From Warburgia ugandensis (Eukaryota; Streptophyta; Magnoliopsida; Canellales; Canellaceae): a stretch of 64,000 nt of DNA. The stretch lies in assembly GCA_035236585.1 (NCBI GenBank), contig CP141139.1, forward strand, positions 18,368,990-18,432,989, read 5' to 3'. Positions 21,148 to 33,628 of the stretch are shown piece after piece. The first letter of the stretch is position 1; every line of letters starts with the position of its first letter. The notes under the pieces are model-generated. The model saw only the letters and a program-made list of their open reading frames with translations. It made no database searches and was not told the origin of the DNA. The position numbers were made by a program, and so were the translations under genes.

Positions 21148-23430
21148 AGTCACGCAATACCAGTAGAATTATTATATGAAAATGTTGACTAATTAGTTTT
21201 CTTTAACAGTTATTTTTCTCCAAAAGCAAGAAATAGCCAATAAAATTAGCACTTCATAAAGCAATGAATCACATTATCAATATAGGGGAACCAGTGCATG
21301 ATTTACCCAAAAGAAGCTATACTTTTAGAAAGGCAGGCTGTAAGTGTTCCACTATTAGCGGTTAGTGGACCATCTTTCACTTCGCTTGCCCGGCATCCGT
21401 CCCCACGTAATAGACACGTGATGTTACACACTAGACGCGATCCAAAGTTGATGCCACCAAGCAAACATCTTTAATCACCTAGCAGCTATGAATGGCACAG
21501 CAAGCGACAAAATGCTTCAGGATTTAAATAACAGAAACAGTTTAGACGGCTAATTTCAATCATGTTAGATTTTTTTTTTCTCTTAATGGTGGACATACGC
21601 ACTCTCACATACACATCCTTTAGGAGCTTTGCACTCTTACCCATGTATCATTTAGGAGCTTTAGAACTCATGACATTCATGATTTGGACTCCCTCATAAG
21701 CCATTGAGCCATACACACTTATGTTGGATTTATCATCACCTTAAAACCGAAAGCACTGCCAGCTGATCGATCCTACATACAGGGAGTGGAAGTGGATGAC
21801 CTAAGCTACCCAGAAAATGGTTTCTTGGACGAGTGTCAAAAGGACTGTTTGATATTTGTGGAACATACCGGGAGGACACAATATTTGGCGGATCTGAGAC
21901 TCGTAGGGCCCATACTAGTTAGCAATAGCCCTCTAGATCAATAGCTCTAATATGTGGAGGATCTGAGACTTGTATCTCGATTCCTCAATGGTTCTCTGCC
22001 ATCGAGATTTCTCTTCGTGTAGATCATCTCGGTCTAACCATGTATACTTCCTTCTCAATAAGGTCCAATCTCTCAAAAGAGGAACGTTAAATATTCTGGC
22101 CAACTCTTCGATAATCGAGTAAATTGCCTTAGATCTGCCAAGGGTGACAAGTAATGTCGGGCCGGCTGTGTATTGGATCCAATCTTCCAATCCAAAACTT
22201 GCAGGTAGACGATAGACCTCAGACAATTTTCCATTCCATCAATAAGATTACATCTCATTGCCTAGTTAGAATCGTTTAAGCAATACATTGTTCTGGCCAT
22301 GCAAATAGACCCCAACTAAAAATTGGTCAAATTTATGGCTCCCAACTGCATGGGAGGGTTCAATTTGGTCCTTAACATTTTCTGTCAAATTTGGTAAAAA
22401 AAGTGACAAGAGAGTGCCATATGGAACCCATCTTCTTTCTCTCTCTTTGATTTTATGGACTGATCTAGTAATCTCTTCTTCTACAAATTGTTTATTAGAT
22501 CAGCCTATGCAGCTTATAATGAGTCTTATGATGGCTAGATGGTTTTTTCAAGACTCTCCTTCTCTATCTCTCAAAAGGCTCTCATGGGCGTTAGACTTTT
22601 GTTTTAAAGTTAAAGGCACAATAGTCCACATTGCTTTTACAATTTGTGAAGGAGAAGGGGTGCCCTAGGAAATGGCTTGGATATCCCTAATTTTAATATA
22701 ATAAGAAAACTTGTTGGTGCTTCAGTGGGCCCACACATGTGAGAGTGAGTGGTCCAAATGCTTAGGTGCGCAATTGCAAAGACAGTCCAGCTACAAAGCC
22801 CAACTCATTAGTGGGATCACAATATGAAAGGAAAGTGCTATGGTGTTTTGTGAGACTTGGTGGCTAAGTCAGATGCCTTGCTCACCAAGCAAGGCTACTT
22901 GATACTCAAATAAGGCTCTCCTATATAACAAGATACCCCCTATGTCATTTCTTGGACCTTCTCCTCTCTCTCTCTTTCTCTCAAAGCTCTCTAATTTCAA
23001 GCTTTTTAGAATTTGTCCAATTTGGACATTTTCTACTCTCTTCCTTTCTTTTTAGAGTTTGTCAGTTAGGGCATCACTCTATTCTTAGTCTTTCTCTTAG
23101 AGTTTATCAATTAGTACATCACTCTAATTTGGTTCATTTTGAGAGTTTGACCAAAGTTCTCGTTGTTCTCAGTTTCTATTATTGATCCAATTTTATCTCA
23201 TTTCTAAAGTGAATTGAGTTTCTCATACTCTTTCTCTTTAATGAATTATTATAATTTGAAGGAAGATTTTGAAGACAATATTTACATCATTCATCTTGAA
23301 GATGAAAAGTACTAATTGGATTTAATCATGCAAATTAGCTTATGTACAAATTGGGTCTAGCTCAGTTGAATATTAGAGATAAGCCTACCACATCCTTCTC
23401 ACTTATTAGAAACCTTCAATTATCTTCAAG
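21148..23430. other. Intergenic DNA with one unassigned frame
   Basis: A 97-codon minus-strand frame (21933-22226) encodes a charged peptide with a DWTLLRRKYTWLDRDDLHEEK stretch of ordinary amino-acid composition, but I recognise no family and see no partner exon. Near 23,040-23,150 there is a degenerate 46-base repeat (TTTAGAGTTTGTCAGTTAGGG and TTAGAGTTTATCAATTAGTA). The rest shows nothing identifiable. Confidence 0.35.
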
Positions 23431-23435
23431 AAGTT

Positions 23436-23460
23436 TATATATATATATATATATATATAT
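23436..23460. repeat. (TA)n microsatellite at the viral border
   Basis: A pure TA run of 25 bases ends about 17 bases before the first base that aligns with the other pararetrovirus copies. It therefore marks the left edge of the viral array. Confidence 0.9.
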
Positions 23461-25062
23461 TTCTTCTTCTGCAAATTGTTTAGAAATTGATACTTTAAAA
23501 AACTATAAAGAAGACTTACAATTTTACAAAGAAGAATTTTATAAATATCTATATAAAACTCAAACTCAAACATTCTTTCTTCCTTGATTCCTGGAAACAT
23601 ATTTGAGTACTGAGCTCAATACAATCACACAATGGAAAACAAATAAAGGAGAAAAAATCTCTTATGTTTCCTCCAACATATCCACTTAAAATAACTGTAG
23701 GTAATAGAACTCTTGAATCCGCAGCATACTGTCAAATTATAGACTTTCAAGCTTTATCATATTTACAAATATTAATAAAACAGAATAATTATACAAACCT
23801 GTTTCTACAAATCGTAGGTGAAAAAATGATAAAAAAAATTGAAGATGGAATTAATAAAATCCTAAATCATATAAATAAAGTTAGAAAGAGGAGAGAATAG
23901 AAGGCAATTATGACTTTTGATAAGATAGAACCATCAATCAAACCTCCTCCAGAAATCAAAAACTTCAAAATGGAAAATGACACCAAAGAAATTATTAAAA
24001 CAATTAAGGATAAACTTGGTAGTTTGAATCTTAATACCCTTTCAGGTATTGAATTAGAGATAGAAGAAGAAAATATGGATTGTGAAGATATCTCTGAAGG
24101 ATAAGTTCTCCAAATTCAAAACCAATTCTCTCAGATTAATAAACTTGAAAGAGACCCAGGGAGACTTGATAGGTTTTATTACAAGAGACCAACCCCAACA
24201 GATGTGTTAATTGAGGAGAATGATGTTCACATCTAGAATGAATATAAGGCGAATTCATTCTATGAATGGAATATAGATGGAATAACAGATAACCAAATAT
24301 TTCAAACGATGCCCAGGCTTTTGATGTTTTCAACTATCTGTAAGCAGAAATGTAATACATTTAAAAATATTGCCCTTATGATTATTGCTGGGTTTACTGA
24401 AAATCTTAAAGGATGGTGGGATAATTGTATTTGTCCTACTCAGCAAGATGAAATTCTTAATACAGTCAAAGTGGAACCCCATACTAGCCAACAAAGAGAG
24501 GATGCAGTTTATTTGTTAGTTTGCATAATTCTTGAACACTTCACTAGGAGTATCCAAATCCAGTTTGAGAATTCTAGGGCACTCCTCCAAAAGCTCATGT
24601 GTCCTTCTTTAAGACATTTTAGGTGGTATAAGGATGCCTTCCTAGCTAGAGTCCTTCACCTTAATGATGCAGGTCATAGTTACAAGAAGTAGAAGTTCAT
24701 AGAAGGGCTTTTGTACATGTTTGCTACTAGAGTTAAAAATACTCTTAAATCAAAGTTTGATAAAAATATTCCATATGAGCAACTTTCTTATGGTCAATTA
24801 ATTCACTCATGCGTTAGTGAAGGAGTTGGTCTCTGTAATGAAATTAAATTAAGAAATCAAGTTAAAAAAGAAAGAATTAAAGAGAAAACCAGTTAAGATA
24901 ATTTTGCTAGCAATTTGCAATTGACATCCCTAAGATCAAGTACTAAATAAAGGTAAAACCAAACAGTCAAAAATCAATAGGAAATACTCCTATAAGAAGA
25001 ATAGAAACCCTAAGAAATTTAGATCCAAAAATAAGCCTTATAATAAAAAAGATAAATCTAAA

Positions 25063-25119
25063 ATCAAATGTTACAAATGCGAAAAACTTGGTCATTATGC
25101 TAATAGATGTTGGACTGAG
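25063..25119 (+). other. Coat-protein zinc knuckle, EPRV copy 1
   Basis: KCYKCEKLGHYANRCW gives the C-x2-C-x4-H-x4-C knuckle characteristic of caulimovirid coat proteins, preceded by a Lys/Asn-rich basic stretch. It is a nucleic-acid-binding part of the fossil capsid region. Confidence 0.88.
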
Positions 25120-26441
25120 AAGAAAATTGAGGAGCTTCAAATAGATGAAGAATTAAAAAAGTCTCTATGTAAAATAATGCTGAATTCCTCTAAATCAGAG
25201 CTGTCTGATAATACTAACTTTGAATCTTTGCCTTCCTCTGATTCTAAAAATGAAAATTGTTGTGGATAGTGTAATACATTGAAAGATAATGAAAACCCTG
25301 ATTACTGGAAAGCTATAGTTAAAGTGAATGATTTATCTATTAATGTTCTTTCTCAATCTCAACAAGATTTCCTTCACATAATAGATAAAATTGAAGACAA
25401 AGAAATTAAAAGACTTATTTTTGAAAAACTAATAACTTCTTCAAAAAATAAAGAACACAAATCCGTTGATACAAACAATGTCTATAAAATGTTCAAAGTT
25501 ACTAGAAGATTAAGTAATCGACCTACAATTAGTGCCAATATTACTATTCAAGATTTTAAAAGAGAGGTCTTAAATCAGAAATCATTCTGTTAAAGAATGA
25601 AAACAGTCTCTTAGATAGAAGGATTACAAACTTAGAAGAAAACACTCCAAATTGGGGAAACTTCTAATAAGGATATAATTGAACCCTCACCACCACAATA
25701 CCACTTAATAAGACAAGTTACTTTTGAAAAATAGCATATTAATATTACCATAACTATTGGAACAGAATGGTATCACTCAGGGTGCGGACATTAGCTGCAT
25801 CCAAGAAGGTCTTGCTCCAACAAAATACTTTGAAAGACATCTCAAACCTTGACTTCAACAAGTAATAATAAACTAAAGATTAATTATAAGCTTAATAATG
25901 CCATGGTATGCAATAATGGAATTTGTATTCCTACTCCTTTTCTCCTAGTTAAGCATTTGCATCACCATGTCATTCTAGGAACACCTTTCCTATATAATAT
26001 TACGCTAATTGACAAAATTGATCAATTTGGAATATATTTTTCCAAACAAGGACAATAGTTCTCTTTCAAATTTCTAACAGATCCAAGAACACATATGTTA
26101 AATGAAGCCAGAAGAATTCTTCTTAAAGATCAACAGATAAATTTTATAAAAAGAAGAAATTGTTTATAAATATGTGTCTAATAATCTTCAAGACAAAACT
26201 TTCAATCTAAGATCAAGACTCTACTCAATCATTTCCTTGATAATCTCCATAATGATCTACCTAATGCTTTCTAGGATAGAAAACCTCCTATAGTCAGTCT
26301 GCCTTACATTGATTCATTCAATGAAGAATCAATTCCGATAAAGGCTAGACTAGCTCAAATGAGCTCTCAATACATTGAATTATGTAAAAGTAAAATTACT
26401 TTTCTTATTAATAAGAGACTAATTAGATCATCCTCATCCCC

Positions 26442-26636
26442 ATGGAGTTGTACAACTTTTTATGTCATAAAGCAGCAGAAAAAGAAAGAGGAAAACCTAG
26501 GTTAATAATAAACTACAAACCACTTAATAGAGTCCTTAAATGGATCAGGTATTCGATTCCTAATAAAAGGGATCTTCTTAATAGACTGCAAGGAGCAGTA
26601 ATGTTCTCGAAATTTGATCCCAAATCTAGTTACTAG
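26442..26636 (+). other. Reverse transcriptase segment, EPRV copy 1
   Basis: Carries KERGKPRLIINYKPLNRVL and IPNKRDLLNRLQGAVMFSKFD, the N-terminal RT motifs of Caulimoviridae. The cognate block in copy 2 lies at 37,230-37,454. Confidence 0.9.
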
Positions 26637-27623
26637 CAAATACAAATCCATGAAAGTGACAGATACAAAATTGCTTTCACAGTTCCCTTTGGGCAATATG
26701 AATGAAATGTTATGCCATTTGGACAAAAAAATAGCCCATCAGAATTCTAAAAAATTATGAATGAAATATTCAACCCATAGGGACAATTCATCATTACTTA
26801 TATTAATGAAGTTCTGATTTTCTCGAGGTCCATTGATCAACATTTCAAACACTTAGAAATATTCAAGTGGTTGGTCAAGAAAAATGGTCTTGTCTTTTCT
26901 GCTCCAAAAATGAAGCTTTTTAATGAGGAAATCTGATTTTTTAGGACATAATATTTTTCAAGGAAGAATAGTTTCGATAAAAAGAAGTATTGAATTTGCT
27001 TAGAAATTTTCTAATGAAATTTTGGATAATAAACAACTTCAAAGATTCCTTGGCTCTCTTAATTATATCTCTGATTACTATCATGATCTTGCAAAAGATG
27101 CAACAATTCTTTTCAATAGACTTTGGAAAAAGGAAAAACCATGGACTTCTGAACATATTAATATGGATAGAAAAATTAAGCCCAAAGTTAAGACATTACC
27201 CTGCTTAAACCTTGCTAATACTAACTGGTTTAAGATTATTGAAACAAATAACTCTAATATTGGTTATGGTTGTATTTTAAAACACCAAAATCCTTCTTCT
27301 AATAAAGAAGAACTTGTATGATTCACTCTAGCAAGTTGAATGATACTTAGAAAAAATATTCAACAACTAAAAAGGAGATGCTTTCTATAGTAAAATGTAT
27401 TTCAAATTTTAAACATAATTTATTAAATCAAAATTTTCTTCTTAGAATTGATTTGCAATGTAGCTAAACAGATAACAGGAAAAGATGTGAAAAATATTGT
27501 GACTTGATAAATTTGTATAGAATGGCAAGCTCAATTATATGTTTTTTATTTTGACATTAAATATATTAAGGGAGAATACAACTCTCTTTCTGACTATCTT
27601 ACTCATGAGTTTTTACGGGGATC

Positions 27624-29030
27624 ATGAGTAGCTTCAGATGGAGAGAATGGACTACCCCGGGTAATACTCGAAAGAGGGGTAGAGGTAGGGGTCATGGTAA
27701 TATACAAACCTCCAAAGACAAGAAATTAATATCTGCTGAGGAATATCCAGAACTTAAATCAAAGAATCTTTCGAAGCAAATACCTTGCTTGGGTAATATC
27801 CCTCTTTCCAATGATGAGGAAATTCCTCATATCCAATTTTCTCCTTATAAAATAATTAAGGAGACTCTGCTAATGACAACATAAATTATATACAAAAACA
27901 TCATATTGACTGTATTTTTTACCTCAATACTGGGGGTCCCAAATGGGATGGCACTTCTAACCCATGGGAACTTGTAGAAAAATATATGCAAAGGAATAAT
28001 ATGTACCTCTTTTCGAGAAATTGCTCCAAGAAATACAATCAGTGGAAATTAACCACTTTTATAATACTGATAGATCTATTATAAATTTTAGCAAGATCGT
28101 GATTAATAAATTCCTGTCTTCATAGGAATGGGATATCAATCAGAATCAATATAAATGGATTGAGGGAAAACAAAGTCAAAGATATCCCTATAATTGGTGG
28201 AATTATGTTGATGCCATGACTCTAGTAATGTATTTAGAAAATACCACAAAGAAAACATTAATGGTTTCTAAAAATTAATCCCAAAATAATACAACGGGAT
28301 ATTCCTTCATGGTTTTACCATTGGTGGCAAAAATTTGGCCCCACTTTGGGAATATTTCTAGAAAAGCTCATTGAGCTAGTAATATTTGGGTGAAATGTGC
28401 ACTTGAAATCAATAACATTCTCAGAAAACACCTAATTACAAGTTAATGTGAATTAATATTTTTCACAAAATTTAAAATTCGTTAGATTTTGAAATGGTCC
28501 ATTGTTATATCAAAGGATGAATTAAACATCTAAGTTTGAAAAGAATTTATTTTGTCAAATGGTGAACAAAATTTGATACTAAGGGCAAGGCTCATGAAAT
28601 TGAAAAGGTTATTGAACATAATAAAGCTCTCAGGGATAATATCCCAATTTCCAAATACTCTTCCTCCATTGAAGAAATAAAAAAGATGCTCTAATAGAAA
28701 TATCTAATAGATTCAGAAGATCAAATACTGGTCAAATGCATAGATCACATGAAGAAACAAATTATAACCTCCTTCAATTTCTCGTCGGGAGAATCTTCAT
28801 CGGCAAAATCTCAAGACCATTTGTCTAAATCAAGATCTCAAGATAATATGTTCAAGGATAATATTCTTCGAGATAGTCAAGATCCAAATGATGAAAACTT
28901 TGAAGACAACGTATCTATGGTTGTTCTTTCTTATTTCATCCAGTCTAAGAATGATTGTAGAAATCTGCAAGATGAAGAAGACAGGAAGAATCTTCCAAAG
29001 AGTAAATTCAAGTCATTGTTCAAATGACGA
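27624..29030 (+). other. Downstream second ORF region, EPRV copy 1
   Basis: Begins MSSFRWREWTTPGNTRKRGR, with an Arg-Gly-rich tract (RGRGRGHG), followed by pieces including FYLNTGGPKWDG and, at its end, a Ser/Asp/Asn-rich acidic segment (about 28,749-29,027). The same region is in copy 2 (38,424-38,612 and 59,273-60,690). A separate ORF after RNase H is described for florendoviruses, with unknown function. It is broken here and I assign no function. Confidence 0.65.
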
Positions 29031-30280
29031 GGACCTACTGTTCAATAATGACTCAAGAAAATCTTTGGTCTAACGACGTAGCATCAATAATATAGGGAAT
29101 CATCAGCTTTTGGTTACATCAGTAGGAATCAGTCACTTTAATCATTTCAGAGTTGACATCGGCTTCAATAGGCCAAAGTCGAGTTCAATAGAAGAACTCA
29201 AAATTTCTGAAAATAATGTGGTTCATCTGGTCTACAAAAGATCATAGGATAATAATTCTACTACATCTGAGATGGATTTCAATGTTAGATTTTATGGATT
29301 TTAGTCCTAGAAGTAAACTTATAAAAATAATAAATGATGTATTTGAATTAGATAAACATAATGAGTTTAGAAATTGATACTTTTAAAATTGTAAAGAAGA
29401 CTTACTGTTTTACAAAGAAGAATTTCGTAAACATCTAAATAAAGCTCAAACTCCAACATTCTTTGTCCCTTGGTTCCTCGAAACATATCTGAGTAATGAG
29501 CTCAATACAATTAGACAATGGAAAACAAATGAAGGAGAAAAAATCTCTTATGTTTTTCCTCCAACGCATGCACTTAAAATGACTGTAGATAATAGAACTC
29601 TTGAATCCGCAGCATACTGTAAAATTATAGACTTTCAAGCTTTATCAAATTTACGAATATTAATAAAACAAGATAATTATAAGGACCTATTTCTACAAAT
29701 CATTGGTGAAAAAATGATAAAATTGAAGATGGAATTAATAAAATCCTATATCATATAAATGAAGTTAGAAAGAGGAGAGAACTTCTAACAAGATAGAACC
29801 ATCAATCAAACCTCTTCCTAAAATCAAAATCTTCAAAATGGAAAATGACACCAAAGAAATTATCAAAACAATAAAGGATAAACTTGGTAGTTTGAATCTT
29901 AATACCCTTTCAGGTAATGAATCAAAGATAGAAGAAGAAAATATGGATTGTGAAGATATCTCTAAAGGAGAAGTTCTCCAAATTCAAAACCAATTCTCTC
30001 AAATTAATAAACTTGAAAGAGACCTAGCGAGACTGATGTTCACATCCAGAATGAATATAGGGCCAATTCAATCTATGAATGAAATATAGATGGAATAACA
30101 GATAACCAAATATTTCAAATGATGCCCAGGCTTTTGATGTTTTCAATTTTCTGTAAGCAGAAAGGTAATATAGATAAAAATATTGCCCTTATGATTATTG
30201 CTGGGTTTATTGAAAATCTTAAAGGATGGTGGGATAATTGTATCTCTCCAACTCAGTGAGATTAAATTCTTAATACAGTC

Positions 30281-31624
30281 TATGTAGTTAAAGGTGCGAG
30301 GCACACTGAGGCGCAAAGGGGTGTGTAGGAGCACGCCTGGAGTCTGAGGGGCAAAATTATATTTTTCATAATTAAAAATTAGCTAAAAAGCATTAAAACA
30401 TAGAAACATAATTCTAATATGAAATATTATCTAAACATGCAATTTTTTATGAAGAAAATAATATAAGCATAATCAATCAAATAAAATAACTTTTAAGAGT
30501 ATTATTATTTTGTAAATTTTGAAAAAAATAACAACTCCAAAATAGAAAATAGCATGAAAAATACATCACACATGAAGACACAAGCATGGAAAAGCTATAT
30601 ATGTAAATAGGAATATGTTTTAATTAATAAATATAAAAAAATAAAAAAATTTCCAATTTATGTAACTGTTATTTTAGGAAAATTTGAAAAAAATAACACT
30701 AAAATACAAAAAAAGAGCATGAAAAATACATCATACATGAAGACAAAGAATAGGTATTAACTAATAAATATAAATAAAACAATTTTTTTCTAATTTTTGT
30801 AAGTTTTATTTTTGAAAAAATTGAACAAAATAACACTACAATACAAAAAAAGCATGAAAAGTACATCATACATGAAGATACAAGCATGAGTAAGCTATAT
30901 ATGTGGATAAGAATAGGTATTAACTAATAAATATAAAAAGGAACAATTTTTTCCTAATTTTTGTAACTTTTTTTTAGAAAAATTAAAAAAATAACCCTAA
31001 ATTACAAAAAGAGGATGAAAAAATTATCACCCACAAAGACACAAGCATGGGAAGGCTATATATGTGGATAGAAATATGTTTCAATAAAGAAATACGAAAA
31101 AACGATGACTTTTTTATTTCTGTAACTTATTTTTTTGGAAAAACAGTAAAAAACCTAAAAACAAACTCAAATCTAGAGCAAAGTATAAAACTCAAATGGA
31201 ATGTTTTCTTATACATATAGAACTAAAACCCATCAGGATCTATGGAAAATAGTTAACAAAGAACAAAAAAATTTGAAAAAATAGTACTGGTTTTTACTTT
31301 TTTTACAAAAACTGTATACACATGCTAAAATTCATAAATCCATACCTTTTTTTCCTTAGATTTGTGAAAGATTGAACAGGAATGGTTGTTTTCACCTTCT
31401 CAGGAGGTTGGAAGATTGAAATTACGGTTGGAAGGTGAAAAAAAAAAAAAAAAAACGAGGTTTATACATTACCGGGTTAAGTGGTCTATGCCTGGACTCG
31501 GGGGTGCGCCTGAAAGGGGTGCCCAGGCGCTCACTTAGGCGACCACGCCTCATTTCCTCTGCTCCTGGCCCCATCCCAGGCGCTTGCCTGTCTACTAGCG
31601 CCTAGGTGTGCCTTTAACTACATA
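30281..31624. mobile_element. Non-autonomous DNA transposon in EPRV copy 2
   Basis: A 1,344-base insertion bounded by perfect 14-base inverted repeats (TATGTAGTTAAAGG and its complement). Inside these is a second shared block, CACAC-N2-AGGCGC. The viral sequence AATACAGTC is duplicated on both sides (30272-30280 and 31626-31634). A 9-base duplication favours the Mutator superfamily; if one flanking C belongs to the element, the 8-base reading would suit hAT. No transposase is encoded. The AT-rich interior contains about four imperfect direct repeats (GCATGAAAAATACATCA near 30,552, 30,717, 30,852 and 31,013). Confidence 0.85.
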
Positions 31625-33628
31625 CAATACAGTCAAAGTGGAACCCCATACTAGCCTACAAACAGAGGATGAAGTTTATTCCTTAGTTTGCACAATTCTT
31701 GAACACTTCACTAGGAGTATCCAAATCTAGTTTGAGAATTCTAGGGCACTCCTCCAAAATCCTAGGTGTCCTTCTTTAAGACATTTTAGGTGGTATAAGA
31801 ATGTCTTCCTAGCTAAAGTCCTTCACCTTAATGATGCAGGTCATAGTTACTAGAAGTAGAAGTTCATAGAAGGGCTTCTATACCTGTTTGCAACTAGAGT
31901 TAAAAATACTCTTAAATCAAAGTTTGATAGAAATATTCCATATGAGCAACTATCTTATGGTCAATTAATTCACTCATGCATTAGTGAAGGAGTTGCTTTT
32001 TGTAATGAAATTAAATTAAGAAATCAAGTTAAAAAAGAAAGAATTATAGAGAAAAACTAGTTAGGAGAATTTTTTCAGTGATTTACAATTGACGCCCCTA
32101 AGATCAAGTGCCAAATAAAGTTAAAACCAAACAGTCAAAAATCAATAAGAAATATTCCATAAGAAGAATAGAAACCCTAAGAAATTCAAATCTAAAAATA
32201 AGCCTTATAATAAAAACGATAAATCTAAAATTGAATGTTACAAATGAGAAAAACTTGGTCATTATGCTAATAGATGTTGGACTAAGAAGAAAATTGAGGA
32301 ACTTCAAATAGACAAAGAATTAAAAAAATCTCTATGTAAAATAATGCTGAATTCTTCTAAATCGAAGCTGTCTAATAATACTAACTTTAAATCTTCATCT
32401 TCCTCTTAATCTGAAAATTAAAATTGCTGTGGATAGTGTAATACACTAAAAGATAATGAAAACTCCAACTACTGAAAAGCTATAATTGAAATGAATAATT
32501 TATCTATTAATGTTCTTTCTTAATCTCAACAAGATCTACTTGACGTAATAGACAACATTGAAGACAAAAAATAAATAAATTAAAAGAATTTTTTTTAAAC
32601 AATAACTTTTTCAAAAAATAAAGAAGACAAATATGTTGATATAGATAATTCTATAAAATGTCTGAAGTTGCTAAAAGATTAATGAATAGGCCTAAAATTA
32701 GTGCCAATATTGCTATTCAAGATCTTAAAAGAGAGGTTAATAATCTTAAATAAAAAATCATTCTATTAAAGAATGAAAAATGTCTCTTAAACAGAAGGAG
32801 TACAAACTTAAAAGAAAAGAAAACACTCCAAATTGGGGAAACTTCTAATAAAGATATAATTGAACCCTCACCACCACAATACCTTGACTTAATAAGACAA
32901 GTCACTTCTCAAAAATGGTATATTAATATTACCATAACTGTTGGAACAGAATGGTATCACTTAGACCTTATTGCCCTTGTTGATAGTGATGTGGACATTA
33001 GCTGCATCCAAGAAGGTCTTGTTCCGACAAAATATTTTGAAAAGACATCTCAAAGCTTGACTTCAACAAGTAATAATAAACTGAAGATTAATTATAAACT
33101 TAATAATGTTATGGTTTGTAATAATGGAATTTGTATACTCCTTTTCTCTTAGTTAAGGAGTTGCATCACCATGTCATTCTAGGAACACCTTTCCTGCATA
33201 ATATTATGCCAATTAATAAAATTGATCAATTTGGAATATATTTTTCCAAAGAAGGAAAACAATTCTCTTTCAAATTTCTAACAGATATTAAAATACATCT
33301 GTTAAATGAAGTCAAAAGAATTCTTCTTAAAGAACAACATATAAATTTTATAAAAGAAGAAATTGCTTGTAAAGATGTGTCTAATAATCTTCAAGACAAA
33401 AATTTTCAATTTAAGATGTAGACTCTGCTCAATCATTTCCCTGATAATCTTTGTAATGATATACCTAGTGCTTTCTGGGATAGAAAAGCTCATATGGTCA
33501 GCCTGCCTTACATTAATTCATTCAATGAAGAACTGATTTCGACAAAGCCTAGACCAACTCAAATGAGCTCTCAATATATTGAATTATGTAAAAATGAAAT
33601 TACTAATCTTGTTTATAAGAGACTAATC

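Larger units (their letters stand above)
23478..29178 (+). mobile_element. Endogenous pararetrovirus copy 1 (florendovirus-like fossil)
   Basis: Fossil Caulimoviridae sequence, plus strand, about 5.7 kb. The order is: spacer region after the movement protein, coat-protein core and zinc knuckle (24,310-25,260), protease (about 25,760-26,060), reverse transcriptase (26,340-27,000), RNase H (27,010-27,560) and a downstream second ORF (27,624-29,030). No leader or movement-protein core is present in this copy. There is no integrase, as expected for the family. It is heavily broken, with well over ten breaks. The single polyprotein order plus a separate downstream ORF points to florendovirus, with petuvirus as the alternative. 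It is joined directly to copy 2 in the same orientation. Confidence 0.8.
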
